Shown here in pieces: positions 33,041 to 45,900 of a DNA stretch of 64,000 nucleotides. The notes beneath the pieces are model-generated. The model was not told the origin of the DNA. It did no database searches and saw only the letters and a program-made list of their open reading frames with translations. Position numbers and translations under genes: made by a program. Position 1 is the stretch's first letter. Every line of letters begins with the position of its first letter. Source of the DNA: Diadema setosum (taxonomy: Eukaryota > Echinodermata > Echinoidea > Diadematoida > Diadematidae); NCBI RefSeq assembly GCF_964275005.1, contig NC_092699.1:17536901-17600900 (forward strand). The letters are read 5' to 3'.

Positions 33041-35612
33041 ATGATGTGCATAAGGATTGCATTCGTGTTACGCATTGTTACAATGCGCTTTGCAAAATGA
33101 GACTCTTATTACTACCCCGAACTGAAAAAGAAGTATTGGTATCTCATTAAAAAAAAAAAGAAAAGTTGAAGTATAACCATCTTGCGCACAGTGGGCATAA
33201 CATTGTTCGCCAGGTTTAGTACTTTGTTATCAAATCTTTCGAATTATTGTCTGATGCGTGTTATTGCGAATTTTCATAGTCGCATTTTACAGTAAAAAAA
33301 CCTATGCACACTAAATAATTGCTGTCGAAAACATTAAATTTAAAAGGGGACAGCGGATTGCTGCTGGCTAGGTTATGTTGTGCTTCAGGAACGATGTATA
33401 TTCAAATAGAAGCGCTGTCTTTTGTCAAGGCAATTTACCACCAACAAGACCTAAGGCCGGTTAAAGTTTTTTTTTTTCCCAGAAGACAATAAACATGTAC
33501 CGGGTACATTACCATTCGATATCATCAAATGTCAAACTTAGGCATAAGGTATGTATGTATTGGGAACACTTTCACATAATAGATCATGGCATAATATTGA
33601 TTTCGAATAAGCGAAACCATAGTTCTAATTTCGGGGAAGCTGTATATGTGAGGAAAAGTAAATGACCCAAATCTCATCTCCCATGAATTTCGGCAAATTA
33701 TTTAGAAAATTACTAGCAGGCAATTTCAAAACAAAATTCAAGTAAAAAGAAACACATGAAAAAGAAACACAAGAAAATATGACGAGGCGCTTGGTTCATT
33801 AGATTTAGCCAGTTTTGTTCGACACGTCTTCAAATTTCAAGCAGTAGTTTTGGACTAATCGTCGTATTACTTGACGTTTCACTTAACTACGTCTTAGTAA
33901 AAAAAAAAAAAAAAATCCTTCTAATAATGATCATTATTTATTATGTCAGTGGTACTTTAACGTTTTGGTTCTGAGAGTTTATGGCGCAAGATATTATATT
34001 CAAATCAAACATAATGTATTTCGGAAAGTTTGTTTAAAGATAACTCGAGGAGGTGGAGGGAGCAAATGGATCAATCTCAAATTTGACAGAGGTAATGAAG
34101 GTGCACATTATCACTTACGGGTGACTATGATCGTGGGAATTGAACCGGAGAGTGCGCAACTAGAACTGGTCATTGTGACTATACACAAACGAATATTATG
34201 GAAACTTACCAGATATTTTGAGACGCAGCTTCATGTATACCTCTAGGCTGACTGAAAGGGAAAGTGCAATGTTGGAACTTGGATCAATTCTTTTAAGTGC
34301 CGCTATACATCATTTATCTTCACTCTATTCTTTTATTTTTGTTTAGAACCATCCTTGATACAAGCCTATACAAGGGTAGTGCGCATGCGCCTCAAAGACT
34401 GAACAAGTCGGCTCTTCTTCATATTGTACAATATACTACGAATCATGCTGTAAGGAGCGCAAGTCCCACATGATCTTCACGTGATACATCTTGTGCTAAG
34501 ACTTTTACTTACTCTTTTTCTCCCTTGATAGGGAACATATTCAATTAACTCCCCGTAAGCCGATGTGGTTGATTGTCGTTGCCGCTTTGTTACATTTCTT
34601 GAACATGCGACAAGCGTTCGCAGGCACAAAACGCTTTGCCATGGACGTCAGCAATAGAAGTTCGCTATTGACCATCCGGACCGTTCTATAAACATTTTGT
34701 GACAACATAGTAAGTTTAAGTATTATTGTCTGATCGTGAAATAAGCATTCATTTTTGAAAACAGGATGTACGGTGTTCATGCATTCATTCATTCATGATA
34801 ACAGGATGTATATACGGTGTTCACTGTTGAAAGAGTATTAACCTGCATGAGTACATCTAACTGCCATGACAGCGACGTACAAAAAAAAAAAAAAAAAAAG
34901 AGGTGAAAGTACGCGTTTTATTTACACCGGTTTGCATACAGAAGAGACTTTATTGCTGAATACCCATGAGACTTTTCAGACTATAGGGTTTTAGTTAGAT
35001 GCTCAAAGTAGGATGTTGTAAAATCCTCTTTGATCGTTACATTGGTGAAGCCAGTAACATGCATGCACTGCAAGCAACAAACAAAGTATAGGTTGGCCCA
35101 TGATACAGTTTGTTAGGTAGGCCCTTAATACTGAATATGAAATGAAATAAAAAAGAATGAAAAAAAAAAAGAATAATCCTCGAAGACAGGCTACGTTTTC
35201 CCTTGCTCTGTTATATCGCGGCACTTATGTCAAGTGCCTGCACTTAGAGCTCGATTGAATAATTCTTTGGAAGTTTCTTTTTCGCGAGGCGATGCTCATC
35301 TCAACTCTGAAGTCAATTATCTTGGAAGAAATGGACATGAAGCATCACTTTTTTTTTTTCATGATAGATTACATAATTTCGTGTTGTGTTTGTTTTTTTT
35401 TCTTTAAAGGGGATACAGACAAGAAAGTTTTATTCTGAAAGGTAGAGGCCATGTGACACTCATGTGTTGACGAAACTCCTGGGCACTGGTCAGTATTTTC
35501 TCGTGAATACGAAATAAACGTTCTTCGATATGATCTCCTGGCAAATAGATATGTAGGATATTGAGGAACAAAAGAAGGTAACTATTTCGGAATAAGACTT
35601 CAGTGATAACAC
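33041..35612. other. No gene recognised
   Basis: AT-rich sequence with poly-A tracts (33900, 34880, 35160). Short frames at 33965-34246 and 34541-34792 have no recognisable domain. Confidence 0.4.
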
Positions 35613-35925
35613 TAGGGAGCTTTATATGTTCTCAACGCGGACATTCAGAGGAGAAAAACCTGTTCTGCCCATGCGCAATATTGCTTATCAAAACAGATCT
35701 TGCGTCGTCTGAGTTTTCACAACGCCTTCTGGGCCATTTTTGCGTCGGCTCAAATTCACAACGCACAGAGTTAATTGATGCAATGATCATGGCGTAATGG
35801 AGTTGCCATTGTACTTTGTATAGGTTGCGTCTTCGCGAAATCTAAAGCTACTTTGCAACATGACGCAGGGATAAAGGAAAACGGCCAACGCAATCCACTA
35901 AACATCGCAAATCTAAAGCTCCCTA
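35613..35925. mobile_element. Short MITE with TAGGGAGCTTTA ends
   Basis: Left TAGGGAGCTTTATAT (35613) and right TCTAAAGCTCCCTA (ending 35925) are inverted. Subterminal GCGTCGTC / GCGTCTTC motifs lie inside. About 313 bp with no coding sequence. Superfamily unknown. Confidence 0.5.
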
Positions 35926-37285
35926 TCACATGTATTATGAAAAGATACCGCGGTTTAGTGGTCACCACAGTCACATGGGACAAAGGGATCTCTAACAAGA
36001 TTATGTGTAGAATACAAGTATGTACTCATTAAAAAGACTAAATGGAGACTTCTTCATGATTTTCAGACTTTTACATTTATGAACAACTATAAATTGGTTA
36101 TACTGGTTCTAGAGTTTCAGAATTTATAGTGATTGGGATGAGGAATAAGAATGTTTTAAAAAATGTATAACAAATTACAATGAACAAGGATGATGACATG
36201 CTGCCTCACTATAAGAATGCATGATTAGGAGCTTAAAGAAGCAGAACAAAAGAAGAAAGCATGCATAATTTCGACACAGTTGAACTTGTTAAGCACGTGG
36301 TATTGTACTGGTATTACATTGCTACATTTCTGAAATATGTGTGCTCCTATGTCATCATCCCTGTTCAGTATACTTTGGTTGTTGTTGTTTTTTTTTTCTT
36401 CAGAATATTGACTTCTCTACTCAAGGACCACAATAAATTCCACAAATCTATATGTGGAGCTGTTGATTTATGTACCCCATGATGTGAAATTATGAAAATC
36501 TTCCGGAATGCCCCCTAAGTATGAATTTGATGTAATGATATTATTTTCTCCATAAAAGTGATATCTACCGATTAATAAAGGACATACAAACCGAGACTCA
36601 AGCTGACTACTATTTCTGAAGTGAGCTAGGTAATGCTATTTTCATCTGTCTTCCGAACTACGGTACAAGAGGTTAGAAGAGTACATGCGATAAAAGCTAA
36701 CCACCATCATGCATAAACCACTACCAAAGCGACCACCATCCGTATCCTGTTTCACACACATGTGTGTTTAATTCTGTGCTATTTCTGATATCGAAGGTAC
36801 AAAAACAAACAAACAAACAAACAAACAAAACACGTTCCTGTTCTCTATTGTAAATACATAACCCCGTGGAATGTGAGACGAACACTGTTTTCCGTTCCCG
36901 TTAAAGTATCAAAAACAATGGCTGTACTAATTCTGGATCTGGAGATAAACTTGTACACACATTCACACTTACATGATGGAAACTCAGCGCACCTCATATC
37001 ACACGAAGCAGGAAAGGTAACACTCGTTGTTTTTATGAAGACTTTGAATACAAAAACAGAAGAACGCCATTTCTATTCTTTTTAAGTTAGTGAGGTCATC
37101 ATCAGATAGAGAAAAATAAAATATTTTAAACGATACTGCACTCGTTATAAGACAAGGAATATTTTGGAAAACATTTTCTGTGTTTTTCAGCAGCTTTAAT
37201 CTCAAGTACAATGTATCTGAAATTGATATAACCAGATATCTGTTTTTGCATTTATACACTTCCTATACACACACCCAAACACACA
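35926..37285. other. No gene recognised
   Basis: AT-rich. An (AAAC)n run lies at 36800-36830. Short frames have no recognisable domain. Confidence 0.4.
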
Positions 37286-37288
37286 GAC

Positions 37289-37289
<1 letters not shown>

Positions 37290-37351
<62 letters not shown>

Positions 37352-37370
37352 ATATATATATATATATGAT

Positions 37371-37464
<94 letters not shown>
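37290..37464. repeat. Long interrupted (TA)n microsatellite
   Basis: About 175 bp of TA repeat, broken by scattered GATA, TGTA or CATA variants. The antisense open frame through it is a Tyr-Ile repeat artefact. Confidence 0.95.
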
Positions 37465-37466
<2 letters not shown>

Positions 37467-38980
37467 ACTTGTTAGCACCACACACTGGCCTTCAAGAATG
37501 ACAACGAACGGAAAGCGAGTACATCAGCCCCCTCGAGACTTTAGCATAAGCCTTGTAAAGTGATACTTGTTTTTGTGTTTGCAAATGAAAAAAGTGAGTG
37601 TTACCAAAGTGATACCTCCTTGGTGTTACCTTCCGGCTTCGTACGTGATGAGGTGCGCCGAGCGCCAATGTATCGGTATGTATGCGTATAATGTGTATAT
37701 TAGTTATCCATCTGTTTACGGAGCCTCCGTATGAGTATTGGGTTATCCGGCACGGCTCCGTTTTTCCTATTTATTGGCGAAAAGGAATATATGGGCGTAA
37801 TGACAATCTTACCGGTAGAAGTCTCTCCTTGAAATGAAATCTCTCAACACCATGCTTTCGAAATTAATTCGCTATATCGAGTGAATTGTTATTGATACTG
37901 TTGAAAATATCTGTAGGTAATATTAGATTCACAACTACATATTTTGTATAAAATTCTTGGAAACATGTCTCTAGCAATAGGATGCATGCGCCATATGAAA
38001 CATATAGGGCTCACACCTGTAAATAAAATGAAATGTCCCAGACCCCTTCACAAATTCGTACCAAAGATACCAACATAAATGAAGAAAAAAATTAATAAAA
38101 AATCAATAATGCAGTTTGGCAAAAAACTGAATAACTGGAGTATGAATTCCTCTACAAAATGCATTCTGGTTGGAAGATGAAAGATTTTCTCATGGAATTT
38201 GAAGGGACTATATTTCATTAGGTGCATGTACAGAAAATAGGTGATTTTTTTTTTTTAGTGAAAAGAACTCGTAGTCTGGCTTTGCGGACCCTTGGACAGA
38301 GTTTGAGCTGAAGAACCCGCCTTGGAAATTTGATGGGATGAAAGGGTATATCTCACTTATCCAGGTTTGTGAAGATGAAACATCTCATTTCTCCCAGCTA
38401 TTTTACAGATTTTTTTTTTTTTTTTGAATTTTGAATTTTAGCACACGTCTTATGGGGAATTATTTACCCGTGTGAGCCCTTTACTACCATAAATCAATTC
38501 GTATAAATTTGCATTTGCTCTTATACCACCCACACTGATTATTGATGTACGGCATTGGGAAGCTGTTCAAAAAAACCGACGTGTAAAAGAATCATACAAA
38601 TGCGACCAATGCCGGATGTTGTTATACACCCCAGTGTTCTTTATTTACGACATTAAATTGGCTCTCTATCGAAGAAAGAATCAAGTTACACCAATGCATA
38701 CTCACCTTCTAAGTCCTTCATAAGCTGGTACCTGTCTGTTTGAGCCTTTGAATTACTTCTTTTTCGGTCATCTACCAAACACGATATTCTCAAAATGGCG
38801 TTTATCAATGCCCTTACCTGAAAACCGAATTAACCCCCTCCCCCCTCAAAACAAAAACAAAACAAAAACAAAAACAAAAATCAAAAACAAACACTCACAA
38901 AAAAAAAAATTCACGCTCTCTTTCCAACATTCTCCATAGCAACAGAGCTGACTTAGCCTCAAAATAAACTCAAAACATAT
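37465..38980. other. No gene recognised
   Basis: AT-rich sequence. An A/C-rich (AAAAC)n-like run lies at 38845-38900. No gene or repeat ends identified. Confidence 0.4.
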
Positions 38981-39303
38981 GGCCCGAATTCACGAAGGTG
39001 GTAGAAATGAAACCATGGTTTAAACCATGGACAAAAACCATGGATCGCCAAGTGTCGCACGGAATATTTCGTAACGAAATTGGTAATTTCGTTGACAAAA
39101 TGACAGTTTCGTTAAGGAAATTATCATTTCGTGGACGAAATGTTCATTTATTGACAAAATGTTGTCTTTACGTTACAAAATTATTTCATCGACGAAATGA
39201 CTGATTTCGTGACGAAATATTCCATGCAACACTTGGCGCTCCATGGTTTTAGTCCACGGTTTAAACCATGGTTTCATTGGTACCACCTTCGTGAATTCGG
39301 GCC
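38981..39303. mobile_element. Near-perfect palindromic MITE with GGCCCGAATTCACGAAGG ends
   Basis: The first and last 23 bp (GGCCCGAATTCACGAAGGTG and onward) are perfect inverted repeats. The arms continue inward for about 150 bp with few mismatches: AATGAAACCATGG, TTTAAACC, GCCAAGTGT and GGAATATTTCGT. The centre is filled with ATTTCGT(N)ACGAAAT motifs, which are palindromes themselves. Flanking bases are AT on both sides. GGCCC ends recall Harbinger-like elements, but no 3 bp duplication is seen. No coding sequence. Arm identity suggests a young copy. Confidence 0.75.
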
Positions 39304-39648
39304 ATATTGTCTAAGATTTATCTGCATGCTTTAATTCTTTTTCCCATGAACGATTTCATTGTCATTCTCCTTAGAAGCATGCTTAGCCACTTTCCCCTCT
39401 CCCAATTCTGCTCTACCCTCAAATGTATATAATCAGGACTAGTTTCTTTTGTTCACGTCACCGTTTTGCATTAGTGTAGTTCATATTACTGCCTGTCATT
39501 TTATCTGTATGCATGCAGGGCGCCATTGTAAAGCAGTTAGCAAACTGCATGGTAGATTTTATTTCCAAATAAAATCTGGCACCGACTTGACAAAGCCCTA
39601 TGGCGAAAATTTGTTTGAAACAACGTCTTTCACGGAGTTTTTGATTGA

Positions 39649-39727
39649 ACATATATATATATATATATATATAGCACGCACACACACACACACGCACACA
39701 CACACACTCACACACACACACACATGT
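39649..39727. repeat. (TA)n and (AC)n microsatellite
   Basis: Adjoining TA and AC tracts with a few GC interruptions. Confidence 0.95.
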
Positions 39728-42700
39728 ATATGTCTTGTAATATGATAACAGAAACTGGTTTAACATGTGCATATCCTCCACATCTTTCCCTATCATCCCA
39801 AGTCACAACAGACAACAATAAAGACACATAGACAGATGGATGGTACATATTCGTTTCTCCCAATTGTAATCTTCTTTCTCTCTCATCGGTAATCAAGGAA
39901 ACAGTAATTGTCTGTTCAGTCACTCACTCCTATGGCATCATTCTATCATCATCTTCATATTCTTCTTTTTTTTTTATCATCATGTCACTGACAGTTTGCG
40001 CAAAACTTCATCTTCGCGTACTCAAAAATCACGCCCGCCTATAGAACTTATTAGTATGTACACAGGCTAGGCACACGACCGACTTCACAAATATTCAAAG
40101 TTTCTTAGTTTGTCTTGAAGAGTCCTGACCTTGTGACGGTAAAATGGCTCTTCCTTAATATTGGTAATATTTCAATCTTAAATTCACAAATACACGTGTT
40201 TCCATTTTGATATAGTTTGTCAACATTTTCCTCTTTTTTTTTTTTTCTTCTTAGCTTCCTTCATAATTTGTCAATATATATCTCAAATAAACTTAATATT
40301 TTTTTACTCTATTACAATGCCTAGTCAGGCTCACAAGTTAACTTGCCACTGCATCCATTTGCACACTACATAAAAGTGTTCAAATGTACACTACAGAGGA
40401 AATGCAGTCCATTGCTTCAATAAACGTCGGTCACAGCTCTCCAGCTGTATTCCACATTTTTCAACAGGAGTTACGGGATTACATTACCGGGGTGTACTGC
40501 GCAGTATAGATCTCCACCTGACTGCTTTGCACAGGAGGAACAATTATCTCCAAGGTGCAGGAGAGAGAAATACAAAAAAAAAACAAAGCAGTTATCATTT
40601 ATGTTAACAATTCATGCAAATCCAGCAGATATGTTCCTGTTTTGAATGGTGCAATGGCATTCTTTAGACCACCGCATGAGCCATACCAAAATCTGACCCA
40701 GTACAATGGATACATTGTGTCGCTTCTGCTATGAAAAGCAACCAAAGTAGCAATAGAACAAAAGAAGAGTCTCAGTGGTATATGATATGTATTGCAAAGT
40801 TACTTCGTCATGACAAATAAGCTTTAAGCATGCAATGAATGATGAAAGGTAATATGCTCCTGGGTAATTTCTGGTTTGCGGTTTCCCTAAAAAAAAACAC
40901 AGAGTCACTCAATTACACCAGTTTGATGCTGTATGACCAATTCCTTATGCATGGCTACTGTCTACCAGTATATGCTTCTCAGTAATGGATGCACACTGAA
41001 ATGTTCTGTGCCAACTTTCGATTCCAATGCCGACTCATGATTCTACTTGATACGTGTTGGTACAAATGCATAAATGTATTACCAAAACATCTCACTAATG
41101 GGTATTTAAAGGACAAGGCGGCTGATTTTCTTTTTCTTCTTTTCCCTTTTCTCTAGTCTTACAGTCAAAACCTCATTTCCACTCCAGATATTATCCCCTT
41201 GCTTTAAACCCGACATCATCCATGTGTCCTTTGCTTAATGAAAACAATCGTTATTGCAAAATAAGTGTGTCAGTTATTTCTCATGAGACAGAATGCATGA
41301 CTACTTGTGCTTAATATGCGTACAAAAGTCTCCTCCGAATACTGAATTAGAATGAATATCTGAAATACACGATCATTTAGCTCTCCGCTGATGGAGAAGT
41401 TCAAATATTATTCAGTCTTGCAGTTTAATTTTCCCTACTTTCACTGTTTCCTTCTAGGATATTGTCCGATACTCGATCACAATGGAGGTAATACGGCACC
41501 GTGCCCAACTATTACCGAGACAACAGTCGGTGCTAGACCATAAAACAATGCATCCACTATGTCTGCACACGGAGGGCACCTCTCAATGGCTGTGCAGAGA
41601 CTTTTATCCACCAAAACAGACGCCATAGATGCATAGAGCAATATGAGCATACTTATCACTACACTTTTAACATACAGAAAATATATGTTCGGGGTGGCAA
41701 TGTAATCACCTTATGTACATTTGATCATAAATTAAATTGCAACATATATTATTGACTGCCTTTTCCCATGAAAGATTGGCAGGAAAAGGAGATAAGTAAA
41801 AAAAAAAAAAAAAAAAAGACAAAAAAAAAAAAAATCATATGGAAATATAACCAGACAGAACAAAATGAACATAAGAAGGTTCAAAAATTCTACAGTAACG
41901 TCTGGCTCAGTACAAAATGTGAACAAGTGCTGGACAATTGATCCATGTGAGAACTGTAAACAGGAGAAAATTGAGTGACAAATCGCAACTTCCAACATCT
42001 TTGCTTGCTCTTCAGTGTCTCCCCTTGTTTTGTTTGCTTTCTTTCTTTCTTTCTTTCTTTTTTTTGGCAACTGGAACACACACATTTCGTAACAATGTGC
42101 ACATGGTGATATGATGATTTATAAAAACAAAGTGATCTCAGCCCATCTGGCCTGAATGCCTCAAGCTACAGAGATACAAGTCTAAAATGGAAGCACGTTT
42201 TGTTTCTTGAATTAAAAAGAGAAGAAAAAAAAAGAAGAGAAAATCAGAACGGAAAAAGGCATTAATTGAAAGGCAAGGATTATTCATTCCACCGATCATG
42301 TGCGTCGTTTACGTGAGAATGTCTCGACTGGCAACTAACATGTACACTGAACTGCGAGTTCACCAAAGTGCGAAAAAGGAGCCGCGAGGCTGAGAATTCC
42401 TGCGGCAACTTTCTACTCGTGAATGCACGGAGAGGACGAGGGAGGAAAGAGAGAATCCCATTGTCGCTCATTTTGGCTCCATGAACAAACAAAAAACAGC
42501 GAAAAGGAGAGAGAAATGCTGGCAATTTCATTGTCAGCTACTTAGGATTGCTAAAGGTAATGGAGCACTGCCTACATCCCCACAGAATGACTCTTTTCAT
42601 GAGCATTCCCCAATCGAGCACACTTCCTTAACTGAAGTCCAGCATGCTCGTGTCTACACTCTCAAGTATGAAAGAAACAAAAAAAAAAAAAGTTAATCTC

Positions 42701-42922
42701 ATAATATATCTTAACTATATATCATATATATAATACGTGGTATACAAGAAAGAAGTCTGTTGTCGTGTCCTCCATTTTGCAACAATATTCCGCTGTTATT
42801 CGTTGAATTCAAAAGGGAGAAAAGTTCTGTCTCGGATCGCGAGACTGTCAGTCCATTCTGTGACGACTCGAAACCACAAACAGCTGCTTGGCAGTTGAGT
42901 TGGGGCGGTGTCAATGACCGGT
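39728..42922. other. Downstream of eIF4G; probably holds its 3' UTR
   Basis: The eIF4G stop lies at 42923-42925 on the minus strand, so its 3' untranslated region must extend leftward from 42922. Its end cannot be placed, because no AATAAA was found close to the stop. Poly-A tracts lie at about 41800-41835. No other gene recognised. Confidence 0.4.
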
Positions 42923-45900
42923 TTAATCCGCCTCGGCTAACCATGTGAAGAAACTTGTGACAGACTTGAGCGCCACCCCCTTGCCCTGCTGCTCACGTGG
43001 GTCATCACTTCGCTTCCAGTCATAAAATGCCTCCTCCGATACAACATCTTCGTCGTAAAGCACATCAAACGCAATGCCTAGTAGACCTGAAAGGAGGGGA
43101 GATATTAATAAATGACAGATATCAAATATTGTCTCGAGTAGTCTACAAGTGGAAATTTCTCTGCATTTCGAATGATTAGAAATCAGCGTGAAAATAGGTG
43201 CAAAGTAATTTTTTTTCGCTTGTTTTGTGTGGACACTATCTTATGTTCTGATTACGTGAAATTATAAACATGAAATTCATCTTTCCCGGCCGTGTGCAAA
43301 AAATTACCCACACGAAAATATCCACTTTTACAGTAAGTCTCCCATTATATGTGACCAACCACCTTGAGAACCTGATACCATAAAAACCTGATAGGTCTCT
43401 AAAGTTTGAGTCTCAGATTTGTGAATTACTTAATCCTCAACATTTCCAAATATATGCCAAAGAAATGGTAAAAAAAAAAAATGAAGTCACCATCAGCAGC
43501 TTGCAGAAATTGTGGTTTGAAGTTTGGTTGCCATTGAGCAGGCAGAGCCAGGCAATTAAACACAACACAATTTTGAAACATGGATGTGAGGTAGTGAAGA
43601 CATCAAACTTGATGACAATATAAACCAACAAAGATATATCAATGAAATTGATTCACACCCACTCCTGCCATACCAGATTGTGCGCTTCCTTGACTTTTTT
43701 TTTTCTTTCTTTCTTTTCGGGGTCACAACATGCTGTTACTATAATATCCTTTCTGCAACTCTCAGAATTGTGTCTTCCATGTCAACAGCTGAAGACCAAC
43801 AGGTGTTTGCACTGTTAAATTACTGGATGTTGTTTGCTTCAGTATGTTTTTCCTAGATTTTCCCGACTATATGCTGAAACCATGTCAATGCACTTTCTCC
43901 AACTCAGAAAAAAGAAGAAAAAAGTGTATATAGCACATATGCAAATTAAGGCTAGCACGTTTGCCAAGTATTATTTGAAATGAATGGTTGTTCACTCCAC
44001 ATGCGTGAAGTATATTCCCTTACTTGGAGGGTTCATAAGTGACTGGTTGAGGGCCTGAACAGCATACAAGGCCTGCAACTCGCGTTGGCGCTTGTTGTCG
44101 ACGTATCGTTGTAATAACGTGCAGCGTCGCTTCAGGTCTTCGCACGCAAGGTGGCAAGATTGTCCTTCGCCTGGTGAGGGGGGATAACACCACAGAGTAT
44201 GGTCAGTTATGCATTATTCCTATTTGTTATACGTTTCAGTTCCAAATAAGAACTTTTACGAGGGTCTCAAAGAAATGACTGCTACTCTTTTGCAAGCTCC
44301 TGTAATATGTGCAAAGTGCATATTATCTGTACATAGCTAAATACCATAGTAACATCATGCAGCCTGAAATCATAGGATACCCTGCTTTTTTGTACAACTA
44401 CTGTATAACATGACGGCGTAAATCTGTCTATCTCCTTTTCATATTCATGTTTACTAATAGAATCTGGTGGAAGGGTTAAAAAAAGAAGAAGATTTTGAAC
44501 ATTCTACATTGTGACAATGACTTTATGCCCCTGTGTATTCAATACATATATTATCAGAAGAGTAGAAGCATGCTTAGCATAATTTTATTTTGATTTTTTA
44601 ATATCGCACACACTTGAACCCGACATAAACCCAAAGCAGAATTCAATTTGGGGATAAATGCGAGGGATCACCGAAGTGATAAAACTATAACATACAGCAC
44701 ATCTTGATGCTCGCAAATAAGTGTATAAGTTGGGCCAAGAACAACCATCATTCAAATTTCATCACAGAATGCAAAGGCCACGGAAACAGATAAAACTCCT
44801 CACCTTTTATTGTGCTTCGACAGATGATGGTGACTAAGGCACGAATGAATTCGTCTGACTCCTTCTTACTGGGTGGAATCATGCGCTGCATGGAGAAACC
44901 AAAGACCAGAGGGTGAGGCAATATCATGAAGGACAGTTTCGAACGGCAATAACTCACATGTTAATCTGTTGCGCATTTAGGCAAGTTTATACTTGGGTAG
45001 CATTACTCCTGTCACTTGTTGTCTGCACAAAATATCATGCTGATTATAGACGTATACCACTATGAAATACTGTAAAAGTGGAATTTTTGCACATTTTGTG
45101 GAACCAGAAACTGCCACAAAAATAACAGCATGCAATCTTTTTTTTTTTTACTTGCTATATGTATCATTAATCAATGTTTTGATTCCACAAAATTAAGACA
45201 TGAAATTCGACTCACCCGGCCGAGTTTGAACAATTACTTGTGTGAAAATATCCACTTTTACAGCAATAGGGAGACATAGAGCTATATGTAATACTCACAA
45301 ACTAATTCAGAATTCTTGTTTACTATTCTTTGAAAAAAAAAACAAAAACAAAAACAAAAAAAACAAGGAAAAGCAGAAATTACGCAGTGCGTATTATATG
45401 TCCCCGCCGGAAGTAGCATTTTGTAGCAAATGTACAATACAGGTCAAAAATCAAGGTCAAAGGACAAAGAAGTCAAAGGTCAAAATTCTGTGTAGAAGTT
45501 TTGAAGCCCTCACCTAGTGCCATCACATAAAGCAAACGGAATCGAAATCGGGTTAGAAATGGCGAGGGAGTAGCATTTTGTAGCCAATGTACAATATAGG
45601 TCAAAAATCAAGGTCAAAGGTCAAAATTCTGTGTAGAAGTTTTGAAGCCCTCACCTAGTGCCATCACATAAAGCAGACGGAATTGAAATCGGGTTAGAAA
45701 TGGCGAAGGAGTAGCATTTTGAAGCAAAATGTACAACATAGGTCAAAGGTCACAACTGAAATTCTGTGTTGAAGTTTCAAAGCTCCCATGTAGTGCTATC
45801 ATATAAAGCAAACAGAATCAAAATCGGCTCATAAATGACAGAGAAGTAGCAAATTGAACATTTTGATCACACATGGACGCACACACAGACGGACGGACAG

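Noticed and set aside
37252-37485. Open frames made of Tyr-Ile or Thr-His repeats here and at 5551-5796, 8689-9008, 14343-14796 and 17288-17542.
   Set aside because: They are translations of TA and AC microsatellites.
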